A DNA stretch of 64,000 bases from Citrobacter youngae (GTDB lineage Bacteria > Pseudomonadota > Gammaproteobacteria > Enterobacterales > Enterobacteriaceae): positions 248,001 through 312,000 of the forward strand of contig NZ_RPOI01000004.1 of NCBI RefSeq assembly GCF_003818115.1, in the 5' to 3' direction. The notes under the pieces are model-generated. The model did no database searches. It saw only the letters and a list, made by a program, of their open reading frames with translations, and was not told the origin of the DNA. How positions within the stretch are numbered: the first letter of the stretch is position 1; every line of letters begins with the position of its first letter. Positions 54,906 to 64,000 of the stretch are shown in pieces. A program made the translations under genes and the position numbers.

Positions 54906-55086
54906 ATCAATGTAAACACGTAACCGAACTTAATGCTGACGGTTCGGCGAAACCACGAGAAAACTCTTGTTTACCAAGAGCGCCCTTGTTCAGTTCTTAG
55001 TGACCGTTACCGGCTCTTGAGTCCTGAGAAGCGCCGAGATGGGTATAACATCGGCAGGTATGCAAGATGCAGATTGCGGGGGACAT

Positions 55087-55200
55087 ATGTACACCAGAAC
55101 GGTGCGACAGATTCAGCAGAATACAACGGTTCATTATCTCGTATCACCTCCACGGTTGCTCCTGACGGAACGAACCCACAAGCCAAAGCTAAAGTGTTAA
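55087..55200 (+). CDS. Possible small protein (37 aa) between yqgB and metK
   Basis: An ATG at 55087 preceded by gcggggga opens a 37-codon frame ([20 protein letters not shown] and 17 more residues, basic, ending LKC) that stops 17 bp before a terminator-like hairpin. A -10-like tataac lies at 55044-55049. I do not recognise the product. E. coli has poorly defined small frames in the same gap. The Shine-Dalgarno and terminator support a real short transcript, but conservation has not been tested. The rest of the 54906-55553 gap holds the speA/yqgB and metK promoters. Confidence 0.35.
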   Translation: MYTRTVRQIQQNTTVHYLVSPPRLLLTERTHKPKLKC

Positions 55201-55217
55201 CCCGGCTGGAAGTGGCA

Positions 55218-55244
55218 ACACGATGAAAACGTCGTGTGCTTTTT
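55218..55244 (+). terminator. Terminator-like hairpin downstream of the small frame
   Basis: A 6-bp stem (acacga and tcgtgt) with an 8-nt loop (tgaaaacg), followed by gctttttg. It would end a short rightward transcript before the metK promoter. Confidence 0.55.
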
Positions 55245-55415
55245 GTATGAGCCGCGCGCCGCGTTTTATACCGACAACAGTACGAAAATGCAAAAGATAA
55301 ATACGTACATTGCCAGCACCGTCAGGAAAAATTTCCAGTTACATTTTCAGTACAATGCGACCTCAATCAAAAAAAGCTGGAAATCAGGCGAAGAACTGTC
55401 CTAAAATAGCCGTCC

Positions 55416-55431
55416 AGATGTTAATCCATCT
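55416..55431 (+). promoter_or_regulatory. Possible MetJ operator upstream of metK
   Basis: Two adjacent 8-mers, agatgtta and atccatct, each match the met box AGACGTCT at five of eight positions. They lie 123 bp upstream of the metK ATG. E. coli metK is repressed by MetJ with S-adenosylmethionine; the match here is modest. Confidence 0.4.
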
Positions 55432-55553
55432 ATACCGATTAACACTCAGACTGCCAGTGTCCGTCATCTGCAGACTCATGGTAGAATCTTCTACACATGG
55501 CTATTCCACTCGACAGTTTGAGCTAACTAAATATTCCTTAGGTGAAATTAAAT

Positions 55554-56707
55554 ATGGCAAAACACCTTTTTACGTCCGAGTCCGTATCAGAAGGGCATCC
55601 TGACAAAATCGCTGACCAAATCTCTGATGCCGTGCTGGATGCAATCTCGAGCAGGATCCGAAAGCACGCGTAGCCTGCGAAACCTATGTCAAAACCGGTA
55701 TGGTTTTAGTTGGCGGTGAGATCACTACCAGCGCCTGGGTAGATATCGAAGAGATCACGCGTAACACGGTTCGCGAAATTGGCTATGTGCATTCCGACAT
55801 GGGCTTTGACGCCAACTCTTGCGCGGTTCTGAGCGCCATCGGTAAGCAGTCTCCGGATATCAACCAGGGTGTTGACCGCGCGGATCCGCTGGAACAAGGC
55901 GCTGGCGACCAGGGCCTGATGTTTGGTTATGCAACCAATGAAACCGACGTGCTGATGCCTGCGCCAATCACCTACGCGCATCGTCTGGTACAGCGTCAGG
56001 CTGAAGTACGCAAAAACGGTACTCTGCCGTGGCTGCGCCCGGATGCAAAAAGCCAGGTTACCTTCCAGTATGACGACGGCAAAATCGTCGGTATTGATGC
56101 CGTGGTTCTGTCGACTCAGCATGCTGAAGATATCGACCAGAAATCTCTGCAAGAAGCTGTCATGGAAGAGATCATCAAGCCGGTACTGCCGACTGAATGG
56201 CTGAGCGCTGCGACCAAATTCTTCATCAACCCGACGGGTCGTTTTGTGATCGGCGGTCCGATGGGCGACTGTGGCCTGACAGGTCGTAAAATCATCGTTG
56301 ATACCTACGGCGGCATGGCGCGTCACGGCGGCGGTGCATTCTCTGGTAAGGATCCATCTAAAGTTGACCGTTCCGCAGCCTATGCAGCTCGTTACGTCGC
56401 GAAAAACATTGTTGCCGCTGGTCTGGCTGACCGTTGTGAGATTCAGGTTTCCTACGCCATCGGCGTGGCTGAACCGACCTCTATCATGGTTGAAACCTTT
56501 GGTACCGAAAAAGTACCTTCTGAGCAACTGACCCTGCTGGTGCGCGAGTTCTTCGACCTGCGTCCGTATGGCCTGATTCAGATGCTGGATCTGCTGCACC
56601 CGATCTACAAAGAAACCGCAGCTTACGGTCACTTTGGCCGCGAACATTTCCCATGGGAAAAAACCGACAAAGCCGCTCTGCTGCGTGAAGCTGCCGGTCT
56701 GAAGTAA
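55554..56707 (+). pseudogene. metK: metK, S-adenosylmethionine synthase, one-base frameshift
   Basis: MetK makes S-adenosylmethionine from methionine and ATP. The first 31 codons from 55554 read [20 protein letters not shown] and onward as normal, then the frame breaks near 55646: gcaatctcgagcag stands where gcaatcctcgagcag is expected, so one C is missing. The remainder, in the next frame, is intact to the stop at 56707, including GAGDQG and [13 protein letters not shown]. The length of 1154 nt is one short of a 384-residue gene. metK is essential in E. coli, so a sequencing or assembly error is much more likely than a true mutation. The intact downstream part alone starts at Met50. Confidence 0.9.
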
Positions 56708-56731
56708 TTTACTGAAGACTGTCCGCTTAGT

Positions 56732-56758
56732 AAGACCAGCCTCGTGCTGGTCTTTTTT
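56732..56758 (+). terminator. metK terminator
   Basis: A 9-bp stem (aagaccagc and gctggtctt) with a ctcgt loop followed by a run of T residues, 24 bp after the metK stop. Confidence 0.92.
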
Positions 56759-56994
56759 TATTCCCCAATTTTCCCCCCAACGCCTCGTCACCTGAACAAT
56801 GCAGTGAAGCGGTCCTCTAACAACAATGAAAGCGATTACATAGCACCGATTTTATATCCACAACAAGTTAACATCTCTTTTCCGTCAAGCTTGCGTCACT
56901 GTTACATTATTTTTCAGGATCGTCTTAATTCCAGGCAATTAACCATATTTAATCGTATTATAAAATGTTAATTTTCAAATGGTTAATCGATAAT

Positions 56995-57024
56995 CGTGAT
57001 AAATGTCAGTGTAACCGATTACAC
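56995..57024 (+). promoter_or_regulatory. galP control region: GalR/GalS operator and CRP-like site
   Basis: The sequence gtgtaaccgattacac (57009-57024) matches the GalR/GalS operator consensus GTGNAANCGNTTNCAC at every fixed position. Just upstream, cgtgataaatgtcagt (56995-57010) matches the CRP consensus at seven of ten positions. The galP start lies about 85 bp further on. Together they imply repression relieved by galactose and activation by cAMP-CRP, as in E. coli. Confidence 0.85.
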
Positions 57025-57108
57025 TAATGTGATGTGATTCGCATTTTTTTACCCCGTACTCACCTACCCTTAACATCAACAAAACTAGCTACCCAACCGG
57101 AGGGCATC

Positions 57109-58503
57109 ATGCCTGACAATAAAAAAACGGGGCGTTCCAACAAAGCCATGACATTTTTTGTCTGCTTTCTTGCAGCCCTGGCTGGATTACTTTTTGGCCT
57201 GGATATCGGTGTTATTGCCGGTGCTTTACCGTTCATCACCGACGAGTTCCAAATTACCCCCCACACTCAGGAATGGGTGGTGAGTTCGATGATGTTTGGT
57301 GCTGCCGTGGGTGCCGTCGGCAGCGGTTGGCTCTCCTTCAAATTGGGGCGTAAAAAGAGTCTGATGATCGGCGCAATCCTGTTTGTTGCCGGTTCACTGT
57401 TCTCCGCCGCGGCGCCAAACGTTGAAGTGCTGCTGGTTTCCCGCGTACTGCTCGGCCTGGCGGTGGGCGTTGCGTCTTATACCGCGCCGCTGTACCTGTC
57501 TGAAATTGCCCCGGAAAAAATTCGTGGCAGTATGATCTCTATGTATCAGCTGATGATCACCATCGGTATTTTGGGTGCGTATCTTTCCGATACGGCGTTT
57601 AGCTACAGCGGCGCATGGCGCTGGATGCTGGGCGTGATCATCATCCCTGCCCTGCTGCTGCTGGTTGGCGTCATCTTCCTGCCGGACAGCCCACGCTGGT
57701 TTGCTGCTAAACGTCGTTTTGTCGATGCTGAACGTGTTCTGTTGCGTCTGCGTGATACCAGCGCAGAAGCCAAACGCGAGCTGGATGAAATTCGTGAAAG
57801 CCTGCAGGTGAAGCAGAGCGGCTGGGCGCTGTTTAAAGAAAACAGCAACTTCCGCCGCGCGGTATTCCTTGGCGTCCTGTTACAGGTGATGCAGCAGTTC
57901 ACCGGGATGAACGTCATTATGTATTACGCACCGAAAATCTTTGAGCTGGCGGGCTACACCAACACCACCGAGCAGATGTGGGGGACGGTTATCGTCGGTC
58001 TGACCAACGTGCTGGCAACCTTTATCGCCATTGGCCTGGTTGACCGCTGGGGCCGTAAACCTACGCTGATCCTCGGCTTTATCGTCATGGCCGTCGGTAT
58101 GGGCGTGCTGGGTACGATGATGCACGTGGGTATTCACTCGGCGGCCGCGCAATACTTCGCTGTACTGATGCTGCTGATGTTTATTGTTGGTTTCGCCATG
58201 AGTGCCGGTCCGCTGATTTGGGTACTGTGCTCTGAAATTCAGCCGCTGAAAGGTCGCGATTTCGGTATCACCTGCTCTACCGCAACCAACTGGATAGCCA
58301 ACATGATTGTCGGCGCTACCTTCCTGACGATGCTGAACTCGCTGGGAAGCGCCAATACTTTCTGGGTCTACGGTGGTCTGAACGTCTTGTTCATCTTCCT
58401 GACCCTGTGGCTGATACCTGAAACTAAAAATGTCTCTCTGGAACACATTGAACGTAACCTGATGAAAGGTCGTAAACTGCGCGAAATTGGCGCACACGAC
58501 TAA
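57109..58503 (+). CDS. galP: Galactose:proton symporter GalP
   Basis: GalP imports galactose and glucose with protons. The 464-residue MFS sugar porter has 12 transmembrane helices, RWGRK-type loop motifs (KLGRKKS and DRWGRKP) and PDSPRW plus PETK, the sugar-porter signatures. The ATG at 57109 follows a ggagggcat ribosome site and gives [10 protein letters not shown]; 25 in-frame upstream codons precede it without support. A GalR/GalS operator lies upstream. Confidence 0.97.
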   Translation: MPDNKKTGRSNKAMTFFVCFLAALAGLLFGLDIGVIAGALPFITDEFQITPHTQEWVVSSMMFGAAVGAVGSGWLSFKLGRKKSLMIGAILFVAGSLFSAAAPNVEVLLVSRVLLGLAVGVASYTAPLYLSEIAPEKIRGSMISMYQLMITIGILGAYLSDTAFSYSGAWRWMLGVIIIPALLLLVGVIFLPDSPRWFAAKRRFVDAERVLLRLRDTSAEAKRELDEIRESLQVKQSGWALFKENSNFRRAVFLGVLLQVMQQFTGMNVIMYYAPKIFELAGYTNTTEQMWGTVIVGLTNVLATFIAIGLVDRWGRKPTLILGFIVMAVGMGVLGTMMHVGIHSAAAQYFAVLMLLMFIVGFAMSAGPLIWVLCSEIQPLKGRDFGITCSTATNWIANMIVGATFLTMLNSLGSANTFWVYGGLNVLFIFLTLWLIPETKNVSLEHIERNLMKGRKLREIGAHD

Positions 58504-58509
58504 TCACGA

Positions 58510-58540
58510 AAAGCTTCCTCCCCCGCGGGAGGAAGCCTTC
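58510..58540 (+). terminator. galP terminator
   Basis: A strong stem (aagcttcctccc and gggaggaagcctt) with a ccgc loop, 6 bp after the galP stop. The T run after it is short (cctt then cctctt), but the stem is GC-rich. Confidence 0.8.
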
Positions 58541-58580
58541 CTCTTGCAGTCCCTTCCCTGTCGCACTATCCTCTGGCGTT

Positions 58581-59078
58581 ATGAAAACCTCCCGTCTCCC
58601 TATCGCCATCCAGCAAGCCGTTATGCGCAGCCTGCGGGAAAAACTCGCACAGGCCAATCTTAAGCTCGAGCGTAATTATCCGGAACCTAAGCTGGTGTAC
58701 CAACAGCGCGGCACCGCTGCAGGCACCGCGTGGTTACAAACCTACGAAATCCGCCTCAATCCGGTACTGCTGATGGAGAACGTTGACGCATTCGTGAATG
58801 AGGTGGTGCCCCATGAACTGGCGCATTTACTGGTGTGGAAATACTTTGGTCGCGTGCCGCCGCACGGCAAAGAGTGGAAATGGATGATGGAGAGCGTGCT
58901 GGGCGTGCCAGCCCGACGCACACATCAGTTCGAACTGCAATCCGTGCAGCGTAAGACCTTTACTTACCGCTGCAAATGTCAGGAACACCAACTGACCGTA
59001 CGCCGCCATAACCGCGTGGTACGCGGTGAAGCCACCTACCGCTGCGTTCACTGCGGCGAACCACTGATTGCAGAATAA
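58581..59078 (+). CDS. sprT: SprT family zinc metalloprotease-like protein
   Basis: A 165-residue protein of the SprT family. The HELAH zinc motif is at residues 78-82, and a C-terminal zinc-ribbon-like cysteine set appears (CKCQEH and CVHCGE). Eukaryotic relatives (Spartan) cleave DNA-protein crosslinks; the enterobacterial role is unclear. The length equals E. coli SprT. It is co-directional with endA, 94 bp upstream of it. Confidence 0.94.
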   Translation: MKTSRLPIAIQQAVMRSLREKLAQANLKLERNYPEPKLVYQQRGTAAGTAWLQTYEIRLNPVLLMENVDAFVNEVVPHELAHLLVWKYFGRVPPHGKEWKWMMESVLGVPARRTHQFELQSVQRKTFTYRCKCQEHQLTVRRHNRVVRGEATYRCVHCGEPLIAE

Positions 59079-59172
59079 TCTTCAGAATTATCAGGAACTT
59101 TTCTGATCTAACTGATTGCATACAGGAATGACTTTCGCTACGTTGCGGGCTCGTTTTGACACGGAGTTCGTG

Positions 59173-59880
59173 ATGTACCGTAATTTTTCTTTTGCTGCGG
59201 CCCTGTTAGCCGCAGCATTTTCAGGCCCGGCTTTAGCCGAAGGCATCAATAGTTTTTCCCAGGCAAAAGCCGCAGGCGTCAAAGTTAACGCCGATGCGCC
59301 AGGCGATTTCTACTGTGGTTGCAAAATTAACTGGCAAGGCAAAAAAGGGGTCGTGGACCTCGAATCCTGTGGCTATAAAGTGCGAAAAAACGAAAACCGC
59401 GCCAGTCGAATTGAATGGGAACACGTTGTCCCCGCCTGGCAGTTTGGTCATCAGCGCCAGTGCTGGCAGGACGGGGGGCGTAAAAACTGCGCTAAAGATC
59501 CGGTCTATCGCAAAATGGAAAGCGATATGCATAACCTGCAGCCTGCGGTAGGTGAAGTGAATGGCGATCGCGCAAACTTTATGTACAGCCAGTGGAACGG
59601 TGGTGAAGGCCAGTACGGACAGTGCGCGATGAAGGTTGATTTCAAAGAGAAAGTTGCCGAGCCGCCTGCCCGCGCCCGTGGTGCCATCGCGCGTACCTAT
59701 TTTTATATGCGCGACCAATACAACCTGACGCTCTCCCGTCAGCAAACCCAGCTTTTTAACGCCTGGAATAAGCAGTATCCGGTCACCGACTGGGAGTGTG
59801 AGCGCGACGAACGCATCGCGAAGGTACAGGGGAATCATAACCCGTATGTGCAACGCGCTTGCCAGGCGCAAAAGAGCTAA
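59173..59880 (+). CDS. endA: Periplasmic DNA endonuclease I
   Basis: EndA is a non-specific periplasmic double-strand nuclease of the EndA/NucM family. The 235-residue protein has a signal peptide (cleavage likely after ALA at residues 20-22) and paired cysteines (FYCGCKINW and [10 protein letters not shown]). The His-Asn motif IEWEHVVPA, followed by a Mg-binding stretch ([17 protein letters not shown]), forms the active site. The ATG at 59173 gives the family start; 19 upstream in-frame codons are not conserved. Confidence 0.96.
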   Translation: MYRNFSFAAALLAAAFSGPALAEGINSFSQAKAAGVKVNADAPGDFYCGCKINWQGKKGVVDLESCGYKVRKNENRASRIEWEHVVPAWQFGHQRQCWQDGGRKNCAKDPVYRKMESDMHNLQPAVGEVNGDRANFMYSQWNGGEGQYGQCAMKVDFKEKVAEPPARARGAIARTYFYMRDQYNLTLSRQQTQLFNAWNKQYPVTDWECERDERIAKVQGNHNPYVQRACQAQKS

Positions 59881-59954
59881 CCTACACTAGCGGCAATATT
59901 TTTAACCATGCCCTGGCCTTTAATAGCCCAGGGCCATGACGCGGATGTTTAACT

Positions 59955-60686
59955 ATGCGCATTCCCCGCATTTATCACCCTGAGCCAATCACTTCCGGTA
60001 GCCGAATTTCATTGTGTGAAGATGCTGCCAACCATATCGGCCGCGTACTACGTATGGGGCCAGGCCAGCCGCTACAGCTGTTTGATGGCAGCAATCAGGT
60101 ATTCGACGCCGAAATTACCCACGCCAGTAAGAAAAGCGTGGAAGTGAAGGTGCTTAACGCTGAACTCGACGATCGGGAATCACCGTTGCATATCCACCTG
60201 GGCCAGGTAATGTCGCGCGGTGAAAAAATGGAATTTACTATCCAGAAATCGATCGAACTGGGTGTAAGCCTCATTACGCCACTTTTTTCTGAGCGCTGCG
60301 GCGTTAAACTGGACAGTGAACGCTTGAACAAGAAGCTCCAGCAGTGGCAGAAAATCGCCATTGCCGCCTGCGAACAATGCGGTCGTAACCGGGTGCCTGA
60401 AATTCGCCCGGCAATGGATCTGGAAGCATGGTGCGCAGAACAGGACGAAGGTCTGAAACTCAATCTGCATCCTCGCGCCAGCGCCAGCATCAACACGCTG
60501 CCGCTCCCGGTGGAGCGCATCCGCTTGCTGATTGGCCCGGAAGGTGGGCTATCGGCAGATGAAATTGCCATGACCGCACGGTATCAGTTTACTGATATTC
60601 TGTTAGGACCTCGCGTTCTGCGTACTGAGACAACTGCGCTCACCGCCATTACCGCGCTACAGGTGCGTTTTGGCGATCTGGGCTAA
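59955..60686 (+). CDS. rsmE: 16S rRNA m3U1498 methyltransferase RsmE
   Basis: RsmE methylates N3 of U1498 in 16S rRNA using S-adenosylmethionine. It is a 243-residue SPOUT enzyme with an N-terminal PUA-like domain and a C-terminal knot containing [13 protein letters not shown] and the [16 protein letters not shown]-binding loop. The length equals E. coli. It is followed 12 bp later by gshB. Confidence 0.96.
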   Translation: MRIPRIYHPEPITSGSRISLCEDAANHIGRVLRMGPGQPLQLFDGSNQVFDAEITHASKKSVEVKVLNAELDDRESPLHIHLGQVMSRGEKMEFTIQKSIELGVSLITPLFSERCGVKLDSERLNKKLQQWQKIAIAACEQCGRNRVPEIRPAMDLEAWCAEQDEGLKLNLHPRASASINTLPLPVERIRLLIGPEGGLSADEIAMTARYQFTDILLGPRVLRTETTALTAITALQVRFGDLG

Positions 60687-60698
60687 CGGAGAAAAACA

Positions 60699-61646
60699 AT
60701 GATCAAGCTCGGCATCGTGATGGATCCCATCGCAAGCATCAACATCAAGAAAGATTCCAGCTTCGCTATGCTGCTGGAAGCGCAACGCCGCGGTTACGAA
60801 ATTCATTATATGGAGATGGCCGATCTTTATCTGATCAACGGTGAAGCCCGCGCCCATACGCGTACCCTGAGCGTAGAGCAGAACTACGACAAATGGTATG
60901 AGTTCAAGAGCGAGCAGGATCTCCCACTGGCAGACCTGGACGTTATTCTGATGCGTAAGGATCCGCCGTTTGATACCGAGTTCATCTACGCGACCTATAT
61001 TCTGGAACGTGCAGAAGAGAAAGGAACGCTGATCGTCAATAAACCGCAGAGCCTGCGCGATTGCAACGAAAAGCTGTTCACCGCATGGTTTGCCGACCTG
61101 ACGCCGGAAACGCTGGTCACGCGTAACAAAGCGCAGTTGAAAGCCTTCTGGCAAAAACACAGCGACATCATTCTCAAACCGCTGGACGGCATGGGCGGAG
61201 CCTCTATTTTCCGCGTGAAGGAAGGCGATCCGAACCTTGGCGTTATTGCGGAAACGCTGACAGAGCACGGTACCCGCTACTGCATGGCGCAGAACTATCT
61301 GCCTGCAATTAAAGATGGCGATAAACGCGTGCTGGTGGTCGATGGTGAACCCGTTCCGTACTGCCTGGCGCGTATTCCGCAGGGCGGTGAAACCCGTGGC
61401 AACCTGGCCGCAGGTGGCCGTGGCGAGCCGCGTCCATTAACCGACAGTGACTGGGAAATTGCCCGTCGCATTGGGCCGACGCTGAAAGCGAAAGGTTTGA
61501 TTTTTGTTGGTCTGGACATCATTGGCGATCGTCTGACGGAAATTAACGTCACCAGCCCAACCTGTATTCGTGAAATTGAAGCGGAGTTCCCGGTCTCTAT
61601 TACCGGTATGCTAATGGACGCCATTGAAGCGCGCCTGCAAAAATAA
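60699..61646 (+). CDS. gshB: Glutathione synthetase
   Basis: GshB joins gamma-glutamylcysteine and glycine, using ATP, to make glutathione. It is a 315-residue ATP-grasp enzyme: the central KPLDGMGGASIFRV loop and C-terminal GLDIIGDRLTEINVTSPT metal/ATP residues are clear. It is co-transcribed with rsmE and ended by the terminator before yqgE. Confidence 0.97.
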   Translation: MIKLGIVMDPIASINIKKDSSFAMLLEAQRRGYEIHYMEMADLYLINGEARAHTRTLSVEQNYDKWYEFKSEQDLPLADLDVILMRKDPPFDTEFIYATYILERAEEKGTLIVNKPQSLRDCNEKLFTAWFADLTPETLVTRNKAQLKAFWQKHSDIILKPLDGMGGASIFRVKEGDPNLGVIAETLTEHGTRYCMAQNYLPAIKDGDKRVLVVDGEPVPYCLARIPQGGETRGNLAAGGRGEPRPLTDSDWEIARRIGPTLKAKGLIFVGLDIIGDRLTEINVTSPTCIREIEAEFPVSITGMLMDAIEARLQK

Positions 61647-61688
61647 AAGAACTCGCCGGTAGAAGGGACCCTACCAATACTAATAGTG

Positions 61689-61732
61689 ACAGCGCTCCTG
61701 TTTGTACGCATACTGGGCGCTGTTGCTTTTTT
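61689..61732 (+). terminator. gshB terminator
   Basis: A 7-bp stem (acagcgc and gcgctgt) with a long loop of about 21 nt, followed by tgctttttt. It lies between gshB and yqgE, so read-through or a new promoter must serve yqgE. Confidence 0.7.
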
Positions 61733-61757
61733 GAACCAGGAAACAGAACCTCTGACA

Positions 61758-62321
61758 ATGAATTTACAGCATCACTTTCTAATTGCCATGCCTGCTCTCC
61801 AGGATCCAATTTTCCGCCGTTCCGTGGTGTATATCTGCGAACACAATGAGAACGGAGCAATGGGGATTATCGTCAATAAGCCTCTGGAAAACTTACAAAT
61901 TGAAGGGATTCTGGAAAAGCTGAAGATCACGCCTGAAGGACGCGATCCGTCCATCCGTCTGGATAAAGCAGTGATGCTCGGCGGCCCGTTGGCGGAAGAC
62001 CGCGGATTTATTCTGCATACTCCGCCCGCCCGTTTTGCATCCAGTATCTTAATTTCTGATAACACTATCATCACGACCTCCCGCGATGTATTAGAAACGT
62101 TGGGCACGCAGGAGCAACCGTCCGAGGTGCTGGTGGCATTGGGCTATTCATCATGGGAAAAAGGCCAACTGGAACAAGAGCTACTGGATAACGCCTGGCT
62201 CACCGCCCCCGCCGATCTCAACATTCTGTTTAAAACGCCGATTGCCGACCGCTGGCGCGACGCTGCCAAACTTATCGGAATAGATATTCAGACCATGCCC
62301 GGCGTGGCGGGACACGCATGA
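61758..62321 (+). CDS. yqgE: YqgE/AlgH family protein
   Basis: A 187-residue protein of the UPF0301/AlgH family, with the conserved [21 protein letters not shown]-terminus, [15 protein letters not shown] and [13 protein letters not shown]. The family structure is known, but its role (once linked to alginate regulation in Pseudomonas) is unsettled. The ATG at 61758 gives [10 protein letters not shown]; 24 upstream codons overlap the gshB terminator. The stop overlaps the ruvX start region. Confidence 0.93.
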   Translation: MNLQHHFLIAMPALQDPIFRRSVVYICEHNENGAMGIIVNKPLENLQIEGILEKLKITPEGRDPSIRLDKAVMLGGPLAEDRGFILHTPPARFASSILISDNTIITTSRDVLETLGTQEQPSEVLVALGYSSWEKGQLEQELLDNAWLTAPADLNILFKTPIADRWRDAAKLIGIDIQTMPGVAGHA

Positions 62322-62737
62322 TGAGCGGAACATTACTCTCTTTTGATTTTGGTACGAAAAGTATCGGCGTCGCCGTGGGTCAGCGCATTACCGGTACGGC
62401 CAGGCCATTGCCCGCCATCAAAGCACAGGACGGTACGCCAGACTGGAATTTGATTGAACGCCTGCTGAAAGAGTGGCAACCGGATGAAATCATTGTCGGC
62501 CTGCCACTCAACATGGATGGCACCGAACAGCCCCTTACCGCGCGCGCACGTAAATTCGCTAACCGCATTCATGGTCGCTTTGGCGTAACCGTAACGCTGC
62601 ACGATGAACGTTTGAGCACCGTCGAAGCCCGCTCAGGCCTGTTTGAGCAAGGCGGTTACCGGGCGTTGAATAAAGGCAAAGTGGACTCCGCTTCTGCCGT
62701 TATTATCTTGGAAAGCTATTTCGAGCAGGGCTATTAA
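62321..62737 (+). CDS. ruvX: Putative pre-16S rRNA nuclease / Holliday junction resolvase-like protein
   Basis: A 138-residue YqgF/RuvX family protein with an RNase H-like fold: [13 protein letters not shown] (Asp near residue 9), HDERLST (Glu near 97) and VDSASAVII (Asp near 117) give the acidic active site. The family is linked to 5' maturation of 16S rRNA, and essentiality varies. ATGs at 62318 and 62321 are both possible; the second gives the E. coli length. It is coupled to yqgE. Its stop overlaps convergent yggR by 4 nt. Confidence 0.94.
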   Translation: MSGTLLSFDFGTKSIGVAVGQRITGTARPLPAIKAQDGTPDWNLIERLLKEWQPDEIIVGLPLNMDGTEQPLTARARKFANRIHGRFGVTVTLHDERLSTVEARSGLFEQGGYRALNKGKVDSASAVIILESYFEQGY

Positions 62738-63714
62738 AGCCGCCCCTGCGCCTGTCGCTGCTGCAAACTTTGTGCAAACGTCTGCATACCTGTCTGCTGC
62801 CCGGTTTGAATCACGCCGGGTAGCTGATGGTTCTTCCCTTCGCGGATCAAATTGCCCACGGCGAGCGTGTTAACGAGCAGCTCGAATAGCGCCACGCGTC
62901 CCCCCTGCTTATCCTCCTCCAGTTTTTGCGAAAGAACCGCCCGCAAGCTGTCTGCCAGTTGATTACGCACCGGATCTTTCTCTGATGCAGCAAAGGAATC
63001 CACCAGCCGCGCAATGGCTTGTGCAGCCCCACGCGTGTGTAGCGTTGCCAGCACCAGATGTCCGGTCTCCGCCGCCGTTAATGCCAGCCGAATGGTTTCC
63101 ACGTCGCGCAGCTCGCCCAGCAAAATAACGTCGGGATCTTCGCGTAGCGCACCGCGCAAACCGGCGGCGAAAGAGACGCAGTGTACGCCCACCTCCCGCT
63201 GTTGAATGAGACAACGCTGGCTGGCGTAGCGGTATTCAATAGGATCTTCCAGCGTCAGAATGTGTCCCTCAATATGCTGATTAAGATACTCCACCATCGC
63301 CGCCAGGGTCGTAGATTTACCGCTGCCGGTGGCGCCTGTCACCAGAATTAACCCATTTTCACTGCGCAGCAGTTCAGGTATGGCCTCGGGAGTCTGGAGA
63401 TCGTCTAAATGAGGACAATCCAGCGGTAGCAGTCTTAGCGCCAGTGACGTTCCTTGCTGATGGGCAAATGCGCTGGCGCGCAGCCGCCGGGAGTCCGTCA
63501 GGGTAACGGCAAAATCAACCTGCCCTTGCTCCCGCCACTGTACCTGTTGTTGCTCACTGAGCCAGCACATCAGCAGATTCTCTACGTCAGGCGTGGTAAA
63601 TGGCGCGTTTTCGATTTTTCCACGCCTGCGCCAACGCGCAGGCCATGCATTGCACAGGTGTAGATCCGACACGTTATGCTTTACACTAAGGGCCACTATT
63701 TCTTCCATATTCAT
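62734..63714 (-). CDS. yggR: PilT-like type IV pilus ATPase YggR
   Basis: A 326-residue secretion/pilus-retraction family ATPase. Walker A is GATGSGKST at residues 127-135, the Asp box is [10 protein letters not shown], Walker B is [12 protein letters not shown], and the His box includes [11 protein letters not shown]. No pilus structural genes are near, so its partner is unknown. The ATG at 63714 gives [10 protein letters not shown]; 15 upstream codons overlap yggS. It is divergent from yggS. Confidence 0.93.
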   Translation of the reverse strand: MNMEEIVALSVKHNVSDLHLCNAWPARWRRRGKIENAPFTTPDVENLLMCWLSEQQQVQWREQGQVDFAVTLTDSRRLRASAFAHQQGTSLALRLLPLDCPHLDDLQTPEAIPELLRSENGLILVTGATGSGKSTTLAAMVEYLNQHIEGHILTLEDPIEYRYASQRCLIQQREVGVHCVSFAAGLRGALREDPDVILLGELRDVETIRLALTAAETGHLVLATLHTRGAAQAIARLVDSFAASEKDPVRNQLADSLRAVLSQKLEEDKQGGRVALFELLVNTLAVGNLIREGKNHQLPGVIQTGQQTGMQTFAQSLQQRQAQGRL

Positions 63715-63731
63715 ATGAACATCCTCGGAAA

Positions 63732-63911
63732 ATGAACGATATCGCGCATAACCTGGCACATGTCCGGGACAAAATCTCAGCCGCCGCGACGCGTTGCGGG
63801 CGGTCTTCAGAAGAAGTTATGTTGCTTGCAGTCAGCAAAATCAAACCTGCGAGCGCCATCGAAGAAGCCATTACCGCAGGATTATTTTCAATTGGTGAAA
63901 ACAATAACTAA
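63732..63911 (+). pseudogene. yggS: Truncated yggS (PLP homeostasis protein) remnant
   Basis: The frame from 63732 encodes MNDIAHNLAHVRDKISAAAT and continues like YggS, including LLAVSKIKPASAI with the PLP-binding Lys, for about 50 residues. It then turns into LFSIGENNN and stops after 59 codons, whereas YggS is about 234 residues. The last nine codons do not match the normal FGENYVQEG continuation except for GEN. This fits a chromosomal breakpoint or insertion near 63880. YggS normally binds PLP and keeps its pool balanced; this copy should not fold. Confidence 0.85.
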
Positions 63912-64000
63912 TGGCGAGTAGCCACGCTCTTGATTTTCCATACACCATTTTCTTCTACCATGCAGTCAATGACTTTTTGAGATGACTCACCTGTTCCAAA
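63908..64000 (-). CDS. C-terminal end of an unrecognised protein (partial)
   Basis: A minus-strand frame entering from the window edge encodes FGTGESSQKVIDCMVEENGV followed by WKIKSVATRH and a TAG stop at 63908-63910. The VWKIKSV ending resembles the last strand of small NTF2-like or secreted domains, but the family cannot be assigned from 30 residues. It is convergent with the yggS remnant (4-nt overlap) and lies in DNA not homologous to the usual yggS region, so it is probably the first gene of an accessory segment. Confidence 0.5.
   Translation of the reverse strand, partial: FGTGESSQKVIDCMVEENGVWKIKSVATRH

Noticed and set aside
54933-55226. A 97-codon frame between yqgB and metK
   Set aside because: No ribosome site and no family match. 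The shorter overlapping frame at 55087 has better signals, so the longer one was not called.
55645-55657. Restriction-like sequences (ctcgag, ggatcc) at the metK frameshift as a cloning scar
   Set aside because: The surrounding bases match normal metK codons (Leu-Glu-Gln-Asp-Pro), so the sites are natural; only one base is missing.
59908-59937. Hairpin between endA and rsmE (gccctgg and ccaggggc-like arms) as a terminator
   Set aside because: The stem has a bulge and there is no T run after it on either strand.

Overview
The window is chromosomal DNA of a member of the Enterobacteriaceae, most likely a Citrobacter-like relative of Escherichia and Salmonella. Gene order largely follows the prfB-recJ to yggS stretch of the E. 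coli K-12 map. Almost every protein is recognisable over its full length, and the intergenic gaps carry enterobacterial REP/BIME and ERIC repeats. The genus is inferred: the scpABC operon, an ECF-transporter operon between epd and tktA, and an fdrA-type cluster between mscS and fbaA together suggest Citrobacter rather than Salmonella or E. coli.

Layout. 1-10.6 kb: the first codons of prfB, an ERIC element, then recJ, dsbC, xerD, fldB, cptA-sdhE, ygfZ, trhA, yqfB, an RpiR-type regulator with bglA, and ygfF. 10.7-15.7 kb: the glycine cleavage operon gcvTHP, with an ERIC element between gcvH and gcvP. 15.7-20.2 kb: the operon ygfB-pepP-ubiH-ubiI. 20.3-25.1 kb: zapA, 6S RNA, fau, an Ibs/Sib type I toxin-antitoxin pair, serA, rpiA and argP. 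25.3-31.6 kb: the methylmalonyl-CoA (Sbm) operon scpA-argK-scpB-scpC with the convergent regulator ygfI. 31.7-34.3 kb: yggE, argO, mscS.

34.4-41.6 kb is the most interesting accessory block. It holds an AllS-like regulator, AllH/AllG/AllF (YlbF/YlbE/FdrA) homologues, an MFS transporter, and a divergent carbamate kinase. Together they form a compact module predicted to phosphorolyse a carbamoylated compound (oxalurate is the leading candidate) and make ATP. It lacks the upstream allantoin genes that accompany these proteins in E. coli. 41.6-45.0 kb: fbaA, pgk, epd. 45.4-48.4 kb: a PPC-domain protein plus a complete ECF importer (S, T, A, A') of unknown substrate. Its promoter carries an FNR-like site, and its ATPase pair has one consensus and one degenerate site. 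48.5-54.9 kb: tktA, loiP, speB, speA, yqgB. 55-58.5 kb: metK with a one-base frameshift, then galP. 58.6-63.7 kb: sprT, endA, rsmE, gshB, yqgE, ruvX, yggR. At the right edge yggS breaks off after about 50 codons into unrelated DNA, which looks like the start of an accessory island.

I saw no tRNA, rRNA, CRISPR array, phage or transposase gene.
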